64,000 bases of DNA from Vibrio echinoideorum (GTDB lineage Bacteria > Pseudomonadota > Gammaproteobacteria > Enterobacterales > Vibrionaceae). The position numbers and the translations under genes are program-made. Position 1 is the first letter of the stretch; every line of letters begins with the position of its first letter. Below are positions 26,029-35,939 of this stretch, one piece after another. Where the stretch lies: the NCBI RefSeq assembly GCF_024347455.1, contig NZ_AP025484.1, forward strand, positions 1,116,001 through 1,180,000. Direction: 5' to 3'. The notes under the pieces were generated by a model, which was not told where the DNA came from, did no database searches, and saw only the letters and a program-made list of their open reading frames with translations.

Positions 26029-26523
26029 TCATTTAGGGTTTAGTTGATAGCGTAGAACTTCGTGTTTATCTTGCTCTGAGTAAAAGGTATTTAAGAACTG
26101 CCCACCGCACTTCTCAATCACTTTTTGCGAAGCAATATTGTTGCAGTCACAGGTAATAATAGCACTTTCTACAAGTACATAACGCTGAACCCAAGACAGC
26201 ATATGACTTGCGATACCTCGCCCTCTTGCTTGTGGCAGCGTCTCATAACCGATGTGCCCGATAACGTCATGAATGTATTCACTGGTACCGTGACGAACTC
26301 TAGTCACACCAAGAATCTGACCAGACTCGATACAAAAGTAAGTAGAAGCAGGTGTCCACCCTTCAGGCAAACACTCACCTTTTGAATAAGCGATTCGCCT
26401 TTCTAAATAAGTATCGCTGCCATCAGAAATACCGGTATAAATTTCGAGTCCATCATCGATACAAGCGTTTACATAATGGTGGAACGCATTTGAGTACGCC
26501 ATGTCGGCTTTGAGTATGTCCAT
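26029..26523 (-). CDS. GNAT family N-acetyltransferase
   Basis: About 164 residues: NACIDDGLEIYTGISDGSDT, the strand GQILGVTRVRHGTSEYIHDV, IGHIGYETLPQARGRGIASH (R-G-R-G-I-A acetyl-CoA loop) and CDCNNIASQKVIEKCGGQFL with the classical N-x-A-S-x-x-V-I-E-K-x-G-G ending. This subgroup is often annotated as predicted acetyltransferases acting on small molecules. ATG at 26523 with AAGGAG upstream is preferred to 26547. It lies just upstream of the previous GNAT's end and may be co-transcribed with it. Confidence 0.85.
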   Translation of the reverse strand: MDILKADMAYSNAFHHYVNACIDDGLEIYTGISDGSDTYLERRIAYSKGECLPEGWTPASTYFCIESGQILGVTRVRHGTSEYIHDVIGHIGYETLPQARGRGIASHMLSWVQRYVLVESAIITCDCNNIASQKVIEKCGGQFLNTFYSEQDKHEVLRYQLNPK

Positions 26524-26574
26524 ATCCGATAAACTCCTTGTGCACACAGAGCTGCTACTCTGAAGAAATCCGAA

Positions 26575-26913
26575 TTACTGTTTCTTAACGTATTTAGCCG
26601 TTACAAGCATTTCACCGCCACCATCAAGCTTGCAATCTAGCTGGTGATCTTTGCCTTCATTGATGCGTCTGATTACCGCTTTCGTGCCGATTTTTAGTAC
26701 AGAAGAGCTGCCTTTAATTTTTAGATCTTTAATGAAGGTAACTTTATCGCCACTTTCCAATACAACGCCATTCACGTCCTTAACACGCGCGGCTTCTCTT
26801 TCTAAACGCTCTTCTTCTGGGTTCCACTCGTAGGCACACTCAGGGCAGATTAGGTTGTTTTGGTCTGGGTAGACATATTCAGATTGGCATTGCGGACAAG
26901 GAGGTAGAGACAT
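26575..26913 (-). CDS. yjdM: zinc-ribbon protein YjdM (PhnA family)
   Basis: 112 residues matching E. coli YjdM (formerly PhnA) in length and layout. The N-terminal zinc ribbon has two CxxC pairs (PPCPQCQSEYVYPDQNNLIC and CPECAYEW), and the C-terminal SH3-like domain reads VLESGDKVTFIKDLKIKGSS and KIGTKAVIRRINEGKDHQLD. Despite the historical link to phosphonates, YjdM's role is unclear. ATG at 26913; single gene. Confidence 0.88.
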   Translation of the reverse strand: MSLPPCPQCQSEYVYPDQNNLICPECAYEWNPEEERLEREAARVKDVNGVVLESGDKVTFIKDLKIKGSSSVLKIGTKAVIRRINEGKDHQLDCKLDGGGEMLVTAKYVKKQ

Positions 26914-27027
26914 ACGTTAATACTTCATTTAAATAGAATTTGTTCCATTTTAATGACTCTTGTCAGGCTTAGCGAGCATAAATCTAACAAGTTTTACGGA
27001 GAGCTAATTGTCTTAAAAAAAGCAGTA

Positions 27028-27067
27028 CCTAAAACGAACAAACACAGCCGCTAAGCTGTGTTTGTTT
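27028..27067 (-). terminator. terminator of the ThrE-type gene
   Basis: AACAAACACAGC (27037-27048) pairs perfectly over 12 bp with GCTGTGTTTGTT (27055-27066), six-base loop. On the minus strand it is followed by CGTTTTAGG. It lies 25 bases downstream of the exporter stop. Confidence 0.8.
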
Positions 27068-27090
27068 AAAAATTTGAGAAGCAGAACCGC

Positions 27091-28254
27091 TTAACGCTCT
27101 ACTTTTGGCGAGTAAATCGAATATGCTGTGATTTGTCCTGCCACAATCGCGGAGAACATAAACAACGCAGATAAACCGATGCTAGGGATCGGCAAGATAG
27201 ACTGCTCGAACACAGACTGACTGGCACTCACCAGCACGCGGCTACCCGGAACCAAAATGATGATCCCTTGCACGATATAAATAGAGCCTGTGAGCTCCAT
27301 CTTCTTGGCAATCCAAGTGCCGTACAAAGTAATAAGAACCGTCGTTACCCAAGTACCCACAACCCAACCACTATCAAAACCTAGATAAAACGGCCCCCAC
27401 ATACCCAGAACCGCAACTGGCAAGCCAAGTAAGATGTCTTTAGGACGCGCATTGAACATCACACCGATAGACACAGAGATCAGCACCAAGCCAGATATGT
27501 GCATCCACATCGGAACCGCATTGGTATAGTCGATGGAGACCGCTTGTCCCCATATCGCTTCACCAATATTGAGCCCCATGATAATCCCAACAAATAGCTT
27601 AATCAGGGTTAAGGCGCTCTGCCCTAGCAAGCTGGTACCAGAGACGAGATCATTAAACGCCAAACATTCTAATGCGTTGGCTATGGATAACCCGGGGACA
27701 AACAAGACAATCGAGGCGATACACAATGCCCACACAGGGATCGGCAAACCTGTACTTGCCAAAAACGCCACGAAGATACCCGTTAACAATGCCGAGATGA
27801 ATTCAACCGCGATAGCGCGACGTGAATGAAGAACTTGCTGGCATACCCAAACCATCAAACCCAGTAACGCAGAAAAGCCAACCGCTTCCAACGTACTGCC
27901 TACTAGCATCAAATACGCAGGCGGAATACCCATGTTGGCAAGTGCAGTCACAAATTTAGAATAACCGACAGGCTCTGGTACGGGCTCACTGCTCGGTTGG
28001 TTAATACGAATGATCGTATTGGCCAACAAACTCAGGTTAATTGAAGCAGGCTTTAGACGCTTAAGAATCACAGCGTTGTTATCGTCTGGAAACTGATAAT
28101 TGATCGCGGTTGGCGTTGCTTGGATCATCACATCCACACCATGCTTTTTAGCATAATATTGTGTATATTTTTCAAGCTTATACGGAGCGCAACCACTGCG
28201 GTGAAGAGTATCACCAATTTCAACAATTTTGTTAATTCGGAACTGAGAAGGCAT
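27091..28254 (-). CDS. threonine/serine exporter (ThrE) family protein, one-chain type
   Basis: About 387 residues. The N-terminal DUF1212/ThrE part contains KIVEIGDTLHRSGCAPYKLE and DVMIQATPTAINYQF, and the membrane part has roughly ten hydrophobic segments in two halves, with SALLTGIFVAFLASTGLPIP, FVPGLSIANALECLAFNDLV, and GIIILVPGSRVLVSASQSVF in the C-terminal ThrE_2-like half. Corynebacterium ThrE exports threonine and serine; in this bacterium the substrate is not shown. Starting at ATG 28254 gives the expected MPSQFRINK; the frame beyond it has only a TTG. Confidence 0.82.
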   Translation of the reverse strand: MPSQFRINKIVEIGDTLHRSGCAPYKLEKYTQYYAKKHGVDVMIQATPTAINYQFPDDNNAVILKRLKPASINLSLLANTIIRINQPSSEPVPEPVGYSKFVTALANMGIPPAYLMLVGSTLEAVGFSALLGLMVWVCQQVLHSRRAIAVEFISALLTGIFVAFLASTGLPIPVWALCIASIVLFVPGLSIANALECLAFNDLVSGTSLLGQSALTLIKLFVGIIMGLNIGEAIWGQAVSIDYTNAVPMWMHISGLVLISVSIGVMFNARPKDILLGLPVAVLGMWGPFYLGFDSGWVVGTWVTTVLITLYGTWIAKKMELTGSIYIVQGIIILVPGSRVLVSASQSVFEQSILPIPSIGLSALFMFSAIVAGQITAYSIYSPKVER

Positions 28255-28774
28255 GGGTATTTTAGCGGAGACAAAATGTGCGGCAAATGTACCAAACGAT
28301 AGACGGAATGACGAGACTTTTGCGCGAATTATCAACTGAACTCGTTACTTTTTTCTGCAAAGGCTTAGAAGTCTCTATAACTCTACTCATTTGGGATTAG
28401 TTTACTGAATAATACGAATCCTTCGTAAGTTAAATCTATGCATCCCTATTGTTATCGATTTACTTGGATAGTCGGCTTAGATCACGATTGTATTAACACG
28501 TACAGTCGTAGATTTTGCTTACGTTTGTGGGGTAATAGCACTCTGTATTCGTATATAAATTCACCCGACGTACGTCTCCAAAAATAATAAATCAAATGTT
28601 ACTTTGAATCGTGAGCTTAACGAGAGTTTAATCACATTTTATTCACTCTTAAAACGCCAGATACGATTGAAAAACTAGCGGAGTGGTGATTATGCGAGCA
28701 CTTAGAATAAAAATGAAAGAAAAAGGTTTCGTTTTCAGTTAGATGTGGCATTATCAAACTCGTTAAGACGATGT
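28255..28774. other. 520-base region without genes, upstream of tRNA genes
   Basis: AT-rich region between the exporter start and the first tRNA-Gly. No credible protein frame. It must hold the exporter promoter (minus) and the tRNA promoter (plus), but no strong -35/-10 pair stands out. Confidence 0.45.
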
Positions 28775-28849
<75 letters not shown>

Positions 28850-28887
28850 GTCTTCTTGATGCCTCAGTCTTACTCTTAAGACAGTGT

Positions 28888-28962
<75 letters not shown>

Positions 28963-29073
28963 ACTTCTGTTTAGTTTCAAATTCTCTTTAGTTACAATAC
29001 CCCTTTAGATTCACCATCTCATCTCAGCTTAAAAACCTAAAACTGCGCACTTCATTGTGTGATTTTTTGTATT

Positions 29074-29106
29074 AAAAAAGAGCAATACCAAATGATATTA
29101 CTCTTT
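29074..29106 (-). terminator. terminator of the GH9 gene
   Basis: AAAGAG (29077-29082) pairs with CTCTTT (29101-29106), continued by AATA/TATT after one mismatch; on the minus strand the stem runs into CTCTTTTTTAATAC. It lies 27 bases after the GH9 stop and also closes the tRNA side. Confidence 0.65.
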
Positions 29107-29132
29107 GAATATTCTTAATTTAATTGATTACC

Positions 29133-31421
29133 TCAATCAAGCTTTCCTTCATCTAAAGCAGACGCGACCCAGACAAGCGGCGCATTCCAATTGATGGTTA
29201 TTTCATTCAACGTCCAAGCTCCAATATTATCGCTGTAACACGTTTGTCCAACACACTTGCCTTTCATCACAGCGGCAATAGGATCACTAAAACTTACCGA
29301 ATTTGGTCCTCCAATTAACGCGCCCGGCGCTGGTTTTGGTGAGTTTTCATCCGCAGCGTAAGCCCAGAATCGATGATGAGGATTCTCTGCAGATTTCGTT
29401 CCATAACCAGTAACATAAGAGATATTCATCGGGTTACCTCCGAGGATATAATCCATCGCACTAGCCGCCGCTTTGATGTATCGAACATCATTAGAAAAAT
29501 CGTGAGCGTAAATCAAAAAGATACTTCGGTTTACAAGGTTGGAGTTTGAGCCCCACGAATACTCTTCGACGGTATAAGGAATGTTATAGCCTTCATTGGC
29601 AACTTGCTTGGTATAAGATTCTGCCGTTTTAATGATGTTCTTACGTGCTTGTTCAATAACTTGGCTGTCCAATAAATTGGGTACCACGGCTAAACTCACG
29701 GTGCCCGCAGGCGCTATATACTGCCAATACATGTCTCCATCCGCATTGATGTTCCCTTTCGGCACTTCAAGATAGTGCGGGGAATCAATCAATACTTTTT
29801 TGTAAGCCTCATCATTGGTTGTGATAAAGAGCTCGGCTGCAGCCCAGTATCGCTCATCACTCAATTCGATATCATCGTACGGCCCAGAACCTGTAAAGTT
29901 GTCGTAAGCATAGATATCTTGATGTTGATTTGCGGCGTTCCACGCTTTGGTCGCTGAATCCAAGCATAACTGTGAGAAGTCGCTGTCGATATCTTTCCAA
30001 ATACGTGCGCACTGAGCACCGATTGCCGCCAGATTCAATGAAGCCGCAGTAGTGGGATAACCAACATAACGTTTCTGAGTATCTTTATGTGGTGGTAATG
30101 GCATGCCAGTCCAAGACTCATCCGCGATCTTGTGGAATGCCAGCCCTCTCGCGTTAATTTCGGTAAGTTTGAGGTTTTTACTCGCAGACTGATTACCAAC
30201 AGGAACGGCGATAGGCGTGTCAGAGTCAACTTGCATCGCTAACATGAACTCTATGTTCCAGCGAGCTTCAGACAACAGCGGGTTCACGCCATTGGTTGCT
30301 TCAGGGATTTTTACTTTGCTCTCTGAAAAAGGAAGTGATTTGTTCTCTAAGAACTTACCTCGCTCGTATAAGTTCAGAAGTGTCCAAGTTGAAATACCAC
30401 TATTCACCGTGTATTTACCATGGTCGCCCGCATCGTACCAACCACCGGTCGCATCAATAGTCAGGTCGCAGCCAGGCCATTTATTTCCCCAACTATCAAC
30501 TTTATCAAAACATGTTGCAGTATCAGACATGTGGCCACCGGGCCTCGCAAGATCATCACGTTGAACGAACTCTGGCTTTATTTCAATGCCACTACGATTT
30601 TGATAAAAGTAAGACAAGGCATCGAGCTTTAACTGGCTATAAACATCGTTTCGAATATCGAATGGATAACTGACATCATCGCCGACTTTGATCGTTAATC
30701 CGTTCATTGTCTCTGTATAGTTTGAAAGGTTAACTCGGTGAATGTGCTCACCCGACGCTTTATTCAAACCGAAGACTTCTGTTTTACCGAGATCAAGGCT
30801 GATCCCTGATTGAGATACTAATGTCCATTTAAGAGGTTCAGTTGACGAGTTTTCAACAAAGATATACTTGTCGGATTGAGGTAAGAAGCCAACTTGGTTA
30901 GCTCGAATAGGCGTCTTAGTCGCTACTTTTACAAATGGCTTACCTACAACAGAAACATTATCAACACAGATGACACCCGTTTTCTGTGCGCCTAATTGAA
31001 ACTGGAATTCTGTATCGGCGTCACTATCAAGTTCTTGTACAAAATCAAACGTATAGCTTTGCTTGTCTGTTGATACACCCACGTCACTTAGAAAATAATG
31101 CGTATAAGGAGGCCCTTCATGTTGGATCAAGGCTTTCATCTCAGTATCAATATTTGCATATGCATCGAACGATACCTGATATTTCTGACCTTGCTCTAAG
31201 CCAATACCGCTATGGCCTAAAATAACATCCCAAGAATTTTTCCCTGGGTTTTTAATATCAATACACGCTTCATTACTTTCTGTTGCTATGTTGGCGCCAG
31301 CATTCCACCAACCATCCATATTGCCTTTAAAGTGACTATTTCTAATCTGCTCTTCTGCATAAGTTACTCCAGAAGATAAAATCATGACAACCGCGAGAGA
31401 TAACGTTCCTTTTTGCATCAT
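29133..31421 (-). CDS. secreted GH9 endoglucanase-like glycoside hydrolase
   Basis: 762 residues: signal peptide (1-22, GVTYA/EE), a CBM4/9-like carbohydrate-binding domain (about 25-165: NSHFKGNMDGWWNAGANIAT to GVICVDNVSVVG), an Ig-like CelD_N domain (about 170-260: TPIRANQVGFLPQSDKYIFV), and the GH9 (alpha/alpha)6 catalytic domain. Catalytic residues are visible: the two Asp of GWYDAGDHGKY, a C-terminal HHRFWAY and the acid Glu of LNEITINWNAPLVW. GH9 enzymes hydrolyse beta-1,4-glucan, and some relatives in vibrios act on chito-oligosaccharides; the CelD_N plus CBM order favours cellulose or mixed glucan. ATG at 31421/31418 behind AAGGAATA. Single gene. Confidence 0.9.
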   Translation of the reverse strand: MMQKGTLSLAVVMILSSGVTYAEEQIRNSHFKGNMDGWWNAGANIATESNEACIDIKNPGKNSWDVILGHSGIGLEQGQKYQVSFDAYANIDTEMKALIQHEGPPYTHYFLSDVGVSTDKQSYTFDFVQELDSDADTEFQFQLGAQKTGVICVDNVSVVGKPFVKVATKTPIRANQVGFLPQSDKYIFVENSSTEPLKWTLVSQSGISLDLGKTEVFGLNKASGEHIHRVNLSNYTETMNGLTIKVGDDVSYPFDIRNDVYSQLKLDALSYFYQNRSGIEIKPEFVQRDDLARPGGHMSDTATCFDKVDSWGNKWPGCDLTIDATGGWYDAGDHGKYTVNSGISTWTLLNLYERGKFLENKSLPFSESKVKIPEATNGVNPLLSEARWNIEFMLAMQVDSDTPIAVPVGNQSASKNLKLTEINARGLAFHKIADESWTGMPLPPHKDTQKRYVGYPTTAASLNLAAIGAQCARIWKDIDSDFSQLCLDSATKAWNAANQHQDIYAYDNFTGSGPYDDIELSDERYWAAAELFITTNDEAYKKVLIDSPHYLEVPKGNINADGDMYWQYIAPAGTVSLAVVPNLLDSQVIEQARKNIIKTAESYTKQVANEGYNIPYTVEEYSWGSNSNLVNRSIFLIYAHDFSNDVRYIKAAASAMDYILGGNPMNISYVTGYGTKSAENPHHRFWAYAADENSPKPAPGALIGGPNSVSFSDPIAAVMKGKCVGQTCYSDNIGAWTLNEITINWNAPLVWVASALDEGKLD

Positions 31422-31717
31422 TATTCCTTAAAGATGTTTCATATCTCCAAGGAAACTAGCGAAATAGATTCAATAATAGAGAGTTAACATTCGCAAAAAA
31501 TAGACTCGTAAAAATAAATATTATGATTTCTTGTCATGTTTAACACTAAGGAACAAGCTCATGAATCAATTGCATGGATAGACAAAACGATATTGTGCTA
31601 GTGCTTCTCAGTTAAACTCAGATTTCATAAAAGTGCGGGTTTAATAATCTTGGTCAATATCCAAAAAAACAGTTGTGTTAATGTGCGCGCATTAGCAACA
31701 ACCAAAAATAATTAAAA

Positions 31718-31975
31718 ATGTTTAAAAGCAATGAGTTAACAATAAACATCGAAGCAATCAATGTCGCACTGTCAAAAGTCGAAAATGCGAACAAAATTCA
31801 GCTTAATACGTTGAAAGGTTATGTGAGCAGCGAACCAGAACAGGCCGTGCTGGCTTTTCGATCGCTGAATGAAGCAGAATCAATCGACGACAAACTTAAG
31901 AAGATCATGTCAGAGTTACCACATCTTAGTGGCGAAGCTCACCACCTACTGGAAACATCGATCCTATTACAGTAG
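31718..31975 (+). CDS. small hypothetical protein
   Basis: 85 residues, helical and charged (INIEAINVALSKVENANKIQ, SSEPEQAVLAFRSLNEAESI, DDKLKKIMSELPHLSGEAHH). No signal or membrane segment, no family recognised. The ribosome site is weak (AATTAAAA), but the frame is followed nine bases later by a 12-bp terminator stem, and it is the only plus-strand gene here, which supports a real gene. An imperfect dyad TAATGTGCGCGCATTA lies 24-40 bases upstream of its start. Confidence 0.5.
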   Translation: MFKSNELTINIEAINVALSKVENANKIQLNTLKGYVSSEPEQAVLAFRSLNEAESIDDKLKKIMSELPHLSGEAHHLLETSILLQ

Positions 31976-31983
31976 TGGCCAAG

Positions 31984-32032
31984 AAAGATAAGTCTCAACT
32001 AGCGCGATGAGCTAAGACTTATCTTTTAGCTT
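31984..32032. terminator. bidirectional terminator between small gene and copper operon
   Basis: AAAGATAAGTCT (31984-31995) pairs perfectly with AGACTTATCTTT (32015-32026). Plus side continues TTTTAGCTTTC; minus side continues TTTCTT. It closes the plus-strand 85-residue gene and the minus-strand copper operon. Confidence 0.75.
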
Positions 32033-32083
32033 TCTGTTTTTAGTACTTTTCTAGCAGCTATTTCTAGCTCTATTAGATAATGC

Positions 32084-32689
32084 CTAAAGCGTTATCGACT
32101 TCGCCATGCCCGCTTCCGCGTGTCCTGGAATATTGCAGGCAAATTCGACTTGATTATCACCGTGGAAATGCCAAAGCATCTGCTTCGCTTTGCCCGGCTT
32201 AACCGTGACTGTGCTACCCGAGTCATGAGCGTGATTACCCATGTTTTTCATCATTTCACGATGCTCTAGCTGCTCTGAGGCAGAACCAATCGAGAATTCG
32301 TGATCAATCTTGCCTGTATTCATCACAACAAACTGCACTACGTCATTTGGCTCTATATCGACCTTGTTTTTAAATGTGATTTTCATATCATCACTTAGCA
32401 GCACATGAACCACTTTATCGGGCTTCGCGCCTTGAGCTGGCATCCCAACTTCTGACATACCTTCCATGCCCATCATTCCACCCATATTCATCATCTTTGA
32501 ATGGTCCATCTTTCCACTCGTCATCATACTGTGATCCATTTTTGAATGATCCATTTCTCCATTTTTCATCATCGAGTGGTCCATATCTGAATGATCCATA
32601 CTTGAATGGTCAACAGTTGAATGGTCCATTGCAGCAAACGCGGTTGCAGTAGTTAACGTCAATGCAATCGCAATAAGTGTCTTTTTCAT
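32084..32689 (-). CDS. periplasmic cupredoxin-domain protein with Met/His-rich N-terminus
   Basis: 201 residues: signal peptide (AFAAM), then a low-complexity stretch of MDHS/MDHSKM-type units (about 20-75) rich in Met, His and Asp, then a cupredoxin domain (about 85-201: VVHVLLSDDMKITFKNKVDI, VVMNTGKIDHEFSIGSA, VEFACNIPGHAEAGMAKSIT). The ligands of a type 1 copper site are present: His of DHEF, Cys and His of CNIPGH, and Met of AGM. The Met/His tail should bind Cu(I)/Cu(II) loosely. It is the last gene of the copper operon, 106 bases after cusA, and probably acts as a periplasmic copper chaperone or buffer. Confidence 0.88.
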   Translation of the reverse strand: MKKTLIAIALTLTTATAFAAMDHSTVDHSSMDHSDMDHSMMKNGEMDHSKMDHSMMTSGKMDHSKMMNMGGMMGMEGMSEVGMPAQGAKPDKVVHVLLSDDMKITFKNKVDIEPNDVVQFVVMNTGKIDHEFSIGSASEQLEHREMMKNMGNHAHDSGSTVTVKPGKAKQMLWHFHGDNQVEFACNIPGHAEAGMAKSITL

Positions 32690-32795
32690 GATCGTTCCTT
32701 AGATTAATTCAGTTATTTATTTGTTAGTTTCACATGTTCATATGGTGCGCCCTTACCCACTCTGTTTTGGTAAGTAAGGTCCAATAATCAAGACG

Positions 32796-35700
32796 TTATT
32801 GGTTTGTCTCGTTTTGGCTTTGGGTAATCTCACGCTGTTTCCAAAGCTTAAAGATTGCAGGCAACACCAGTAGGGTAAGCAACAGGGCAGAAGCCATTCC
32901 GCCTATCATTGGTGCTGCGATTCGTTGCATCACTTCTGAGCCCGTACCCTCGCCATACATGATTGGAATGAGACCAATGATCACCGTAAGAACCGTCATC
33001 ATCACAGGGCGCACACGCAGTCCTGCGCCTTCACGAATGGCATCAGTTAGATCAGCTTGTTGAAGCGTTTGTTGGTTTTGTTCTGCATCGAGCTTTTTGT
33101 AGTGCCACGCTTGGTTGAGATAAACCAACATGATCACGCCTATCTCGACCGCAACGCCTGCAAGTGCAATAAAACCAACACCCACGGCTATCGAGAAGTT
33201 GTAATTGAGGTAATGCATCAACCACAGTCCACCCACCATAGCCAAAGGAAGTGTTGCCATGATCATCATCACTTCACCGACGCGGCGGAAGCTTAGGTAG
33301 AGCAACAACATGATGATGGCGATGGTGATTGGCACAACGACACTCAAACGCTCCTTCGCGCGCTCCATGTATTCGTATTGACCAGACCAAGCGAGCGAGT
33401 AACCCGCAGGTAATACAACTTGTTCGGCAACGACTTGTTGCGCTTCAGCCACATAAGAACCTAAGTCACGCCCTTCGATGTCAACGAACACCCAACCATT
33501 AGGACGCGCGTTCTCCGTCTTTATCATTGGAGGCCCATCTTCATAACGAATATCCGCAACATCAGAGAGAGCAATTCGCGCTCCATTTGGTGTCACTAAC
33601 GGCAGGTTCTGCAACTTAACGACAGAGTCACGATAGCTTTGTGGGTAACGTACATTGATTGGGTAACGTTCTAGCCCTTCAACGGTTTCACCCACATTCA
33701 TCCCGCCAACTGCAGTCGAGATAACCTGTTGCACTTCTTTAATGCTCAAGCCATATCGCGCAGCAGAGCGGCGTTTAATGTCTATCGTCACATAACGACC
33801 ACCAGCAACACGTTCGGCATACACAGAAGCCGTACCGCTAACACCATTTAAGATAGGTTCCAGCTGAGAACCAATATCTTCAATTACGCTCAGATCCGGG
33901 CCTGCGATTTTGATACCGATTGGGGTTTTAATGCCGGTCGCTAACATGTCGATACGGGTTTTGATTGGCATAACCCAAGCATTGGTTAAACCGGGGAACT
34001 GAATCAGATCATCAAACTCTTTACGCAGCGACTCTGTAGTGACACCGTCACGCCACTCATCTCGTGGTTTAAGCTGAATCACCGTTTCAATCATGGTCAG
34101 TGGCGCAGGATCGGTTGCCGTTTCTGCGCGTCCGATTTTGCCCCATGTGGTTTCGACTTCTGGAATGGTTTTGATGAGCTTGTTGGTTTGTTGCAACAAC
34201 TCACGAGCCTTACCTATTGAGATACCCGGATACGTGGTTGGCATGTACATCAAATCCCCTTCGTCCAAAGGAGGAATGAACTCACTACCAAGCTTGCTGG
34301 TTGGGTAATAGGCAGACGCCATTAAGCCAAGTGCGATAACAATCATCACCTTTGGATATTTTAGGCTGAGGTTTAGAAGCGGCTTGTACATCGCCACTAA
34401 ACTGCGGTTAACTGGATTCTTGTTTTCAGGTAACACGTTGCCACGAATAAAGTAGCCCATTAACACAGGCACAAGCGTGATAGCCAAACCGGCTGCTGCG
34501 GCCATCGCATACGTCTTGGTAAACGCAAGTGGCGAGAACATCTTGCCTTCTTGTCCTTCTAACGCGAACACAGGTACAAAGCTCAAGGTAATGATAATCA
34601 GAGAGAAGAACAGCGGTGCGCCAACTTCTTCTGCTGCTTTACCAATCACTTGCCAACGGTTTTTGTCAGTGAGCGGAGTCCGTTCAATATGTTTATGAAC
34701 GTTCTCGATCATTACTATGGCACCATCCACCATGGCGCCAATCGCAATCGCTATTCCACCAAGAGACATGATGTTGGCGTTAATACCCTGCCAATGCATC
34801 ACAATGAATGCACCCAAGATACCGACAGGCAGACTTAGAGCGATAACCAACGACGAACGGATATGGAACAAGAACAGCGCACACACGACGGCGACCACGA
34901 TGAACTCTTCAGCAAGCTTCTTCCAAAGGTTTTCAACGGCTGAATCAATCAAAGTAGAACGATCATAAGTCGCGACAATCTCGACACCATCAGGTAAGCC
35001 CGCTTGCAGTTTAGCGAGTTTGGATTTAACTGAGTCGATCACTTCACTGGCATTTTCACCAAAGCGCATCACGATAACGCCGCCAACCGCTTCGCCCTCA
35101 CCATTGAGTTCAGAGATACCACGACGCATTTGCGGGCCAAGGTTAATGTCGGCAATGTCGCCCAATAACAGAGGAGTACCCTTGTCGGTCACTTTTAGCG
35201 GCAGAGATTGAATGTCTTCGATGCTTGTGAGGTAGCCGGTTGTACGAACCATGTGCTCGGCTTCGGCAATTTCAACGACAGACGCACCGGTTTCTTGATT
35301 ACCATCTTGGATTGCCTTGTTGACTTGCTGAAGTGTTAGGTCGTAAGCACGTAACTTGGCAGGATCAATCTGTACTTGGTACTGCTTCACCATGCCGCCA
35401 ACGGTCGCCACTTCAGACACGCCTTCTACGGTTTGCAGCTCGTATTTCAAGAACCAATCTTGCAGACTACGAAGCTCTGCTAAGTCGTGCTTACCGGTTT
35501 TGTCTTGCAGTACATAGCTGTAAACCCAGCCTACACCAGTTGCATCTGGTCCTAGTGTTGGCTTGGCACTCGATGGCAAGTTAGGTGCAACTTGGCTTAA
35601 GTACTCCAACACTCGTGAACGCGCCCAGTACATATCGGTATCGTCATTGAAGATGATATAGACATAGGAATCACCAAAGAACGAGTAGCCACGAACCGTT

Positions 35701-35939
35701 TCTGCACCCGGAACGGCTAACATCGCCGTTGTGAGCGGATAGGTCACCTGATCTTCGACTACTTGAGGCGCTTGCCCCGGATAGCTGGTTTTGATGATCA
35801 CCTGGACATCAGAAAGATCTGGGATAGCATCGACGGGCGTATTTTTAACGCTGTATAAGCCGCCAAATACGATGGCTACAGTGGCAACCAGAACCAAGAA
35901 TCGGTTACTGATGGACCAACGAATGATTGCATTGATCAT
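32796..35939 (-). CDS. cusA: heavy-metal RND efflux pump, CusA-type (Cu/Ag)
   Basis: 1047-residue inner-membrane RND pump that exports Cu(I)/Ag(I) from cytosol or periplasm using proton flux, as part of a CusCBA tripartite complex. The topology is TM1, a large periplasmic porter part, a TM2-6 group (FRIRSSLVIALSLPVG-type region, LGGIAIAIGAMVDGAIVMIE with the proton-relay acid), a second periplasmic part and TM8-12. TRIDMLATGIKTPIGIKIAG carries the Met of the CusA copper site. The start overlaps the upstream cusB stop by four bases (ATGA), so translation is coupled. Specificity for copper over zinc/cobalt is inferred from this Met site and the CusF-like and cupredoxin neighbours. Confidence 0.92.
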   Translation of the reverse strand: MINAIIRWSISNRFLVLVATVAIVFGGLYSVKNTPVDAIPDLSDVQVIIKTSYPGQAPQVVEDQVTYPLTTAMLAVPGAETVRGYSFFGDSYVYIIFNDDTDMYWARSRVLEYLSQVAPNLPSSAKPTLGPDATGVGWVYSYVLQDKTGKHDLAELRSLQDWFLKYELQTVEGVSEVATVGGMVKQYQVQIDPAKLRAYDLTLQQVNKAIQDGNQETGASVVEIAEAEHMVRTTGYLTSIEDIQSLPLKVTDKGTPLLLGDIADINLGPQMRRGISELNGEGEAVGGVIVMRFGENASEVIDSVKSKLAKLQAGLPDGVEIVATYDRSTLIDSAVENLWKKLAEEFIVVAVVCALFLFHIRSSLVIALSLPVGILGAFIVMHWQGINANIMSLGGIAIAIGAMVDGAIVMIENVHKHIERTPLTDKNRWQVIGKAAEEVGAPLFFSLIIITLSFVPVFALEGQEGKMFSPLAFTKTYAMAAAAGLAITLVPVLMGYFIRGNVLPENKNPVNRSLVAMYKPLLNLSLKYPKVMIVIALGLMASAYYPTSKLGSEFIPPLDEGDLMYMPTTYPGISIGKARELLQQTNKLIKTIPEVETTWGKIGRAETATDPAPLTMIETVIQLKPRDEWRDGVTTESLRKEFDDLIQFPGLTNAWVMPIKTRIDMLATGIKTPIGIKIAGPDLSVIEDIGSQLEPILNGVSGTASVYAERVAGGRYVTIDIKRRSAARYGLSIKEVQQVISTAVGGMNVGETVEGLERYPINVRYPQSYRDSVVKLQNLPLVTPNGARIALSDVADIRYEDGPPMIKTENARPNGWVFVDIEGRDLGSYVAEAQQVVAEQVVLPAGYSLAWSGQYEYMERAKERLSVVVPITIAIIMLLLYLSFRRVGEVMMIMATLPLAMVGGLWLMHYLNYNFSIAVGVGFIALAGVAVEIGVIMLVYLNQAWHYKKLDAEQNQQTLQQADLTDAIREGAGLRVRPVMMTVLTVIIGLIPIMYGEGTGSEVMQRIAAPMIGGMASALLLTLLVLPAIFKLWKQREITQSQNETNQ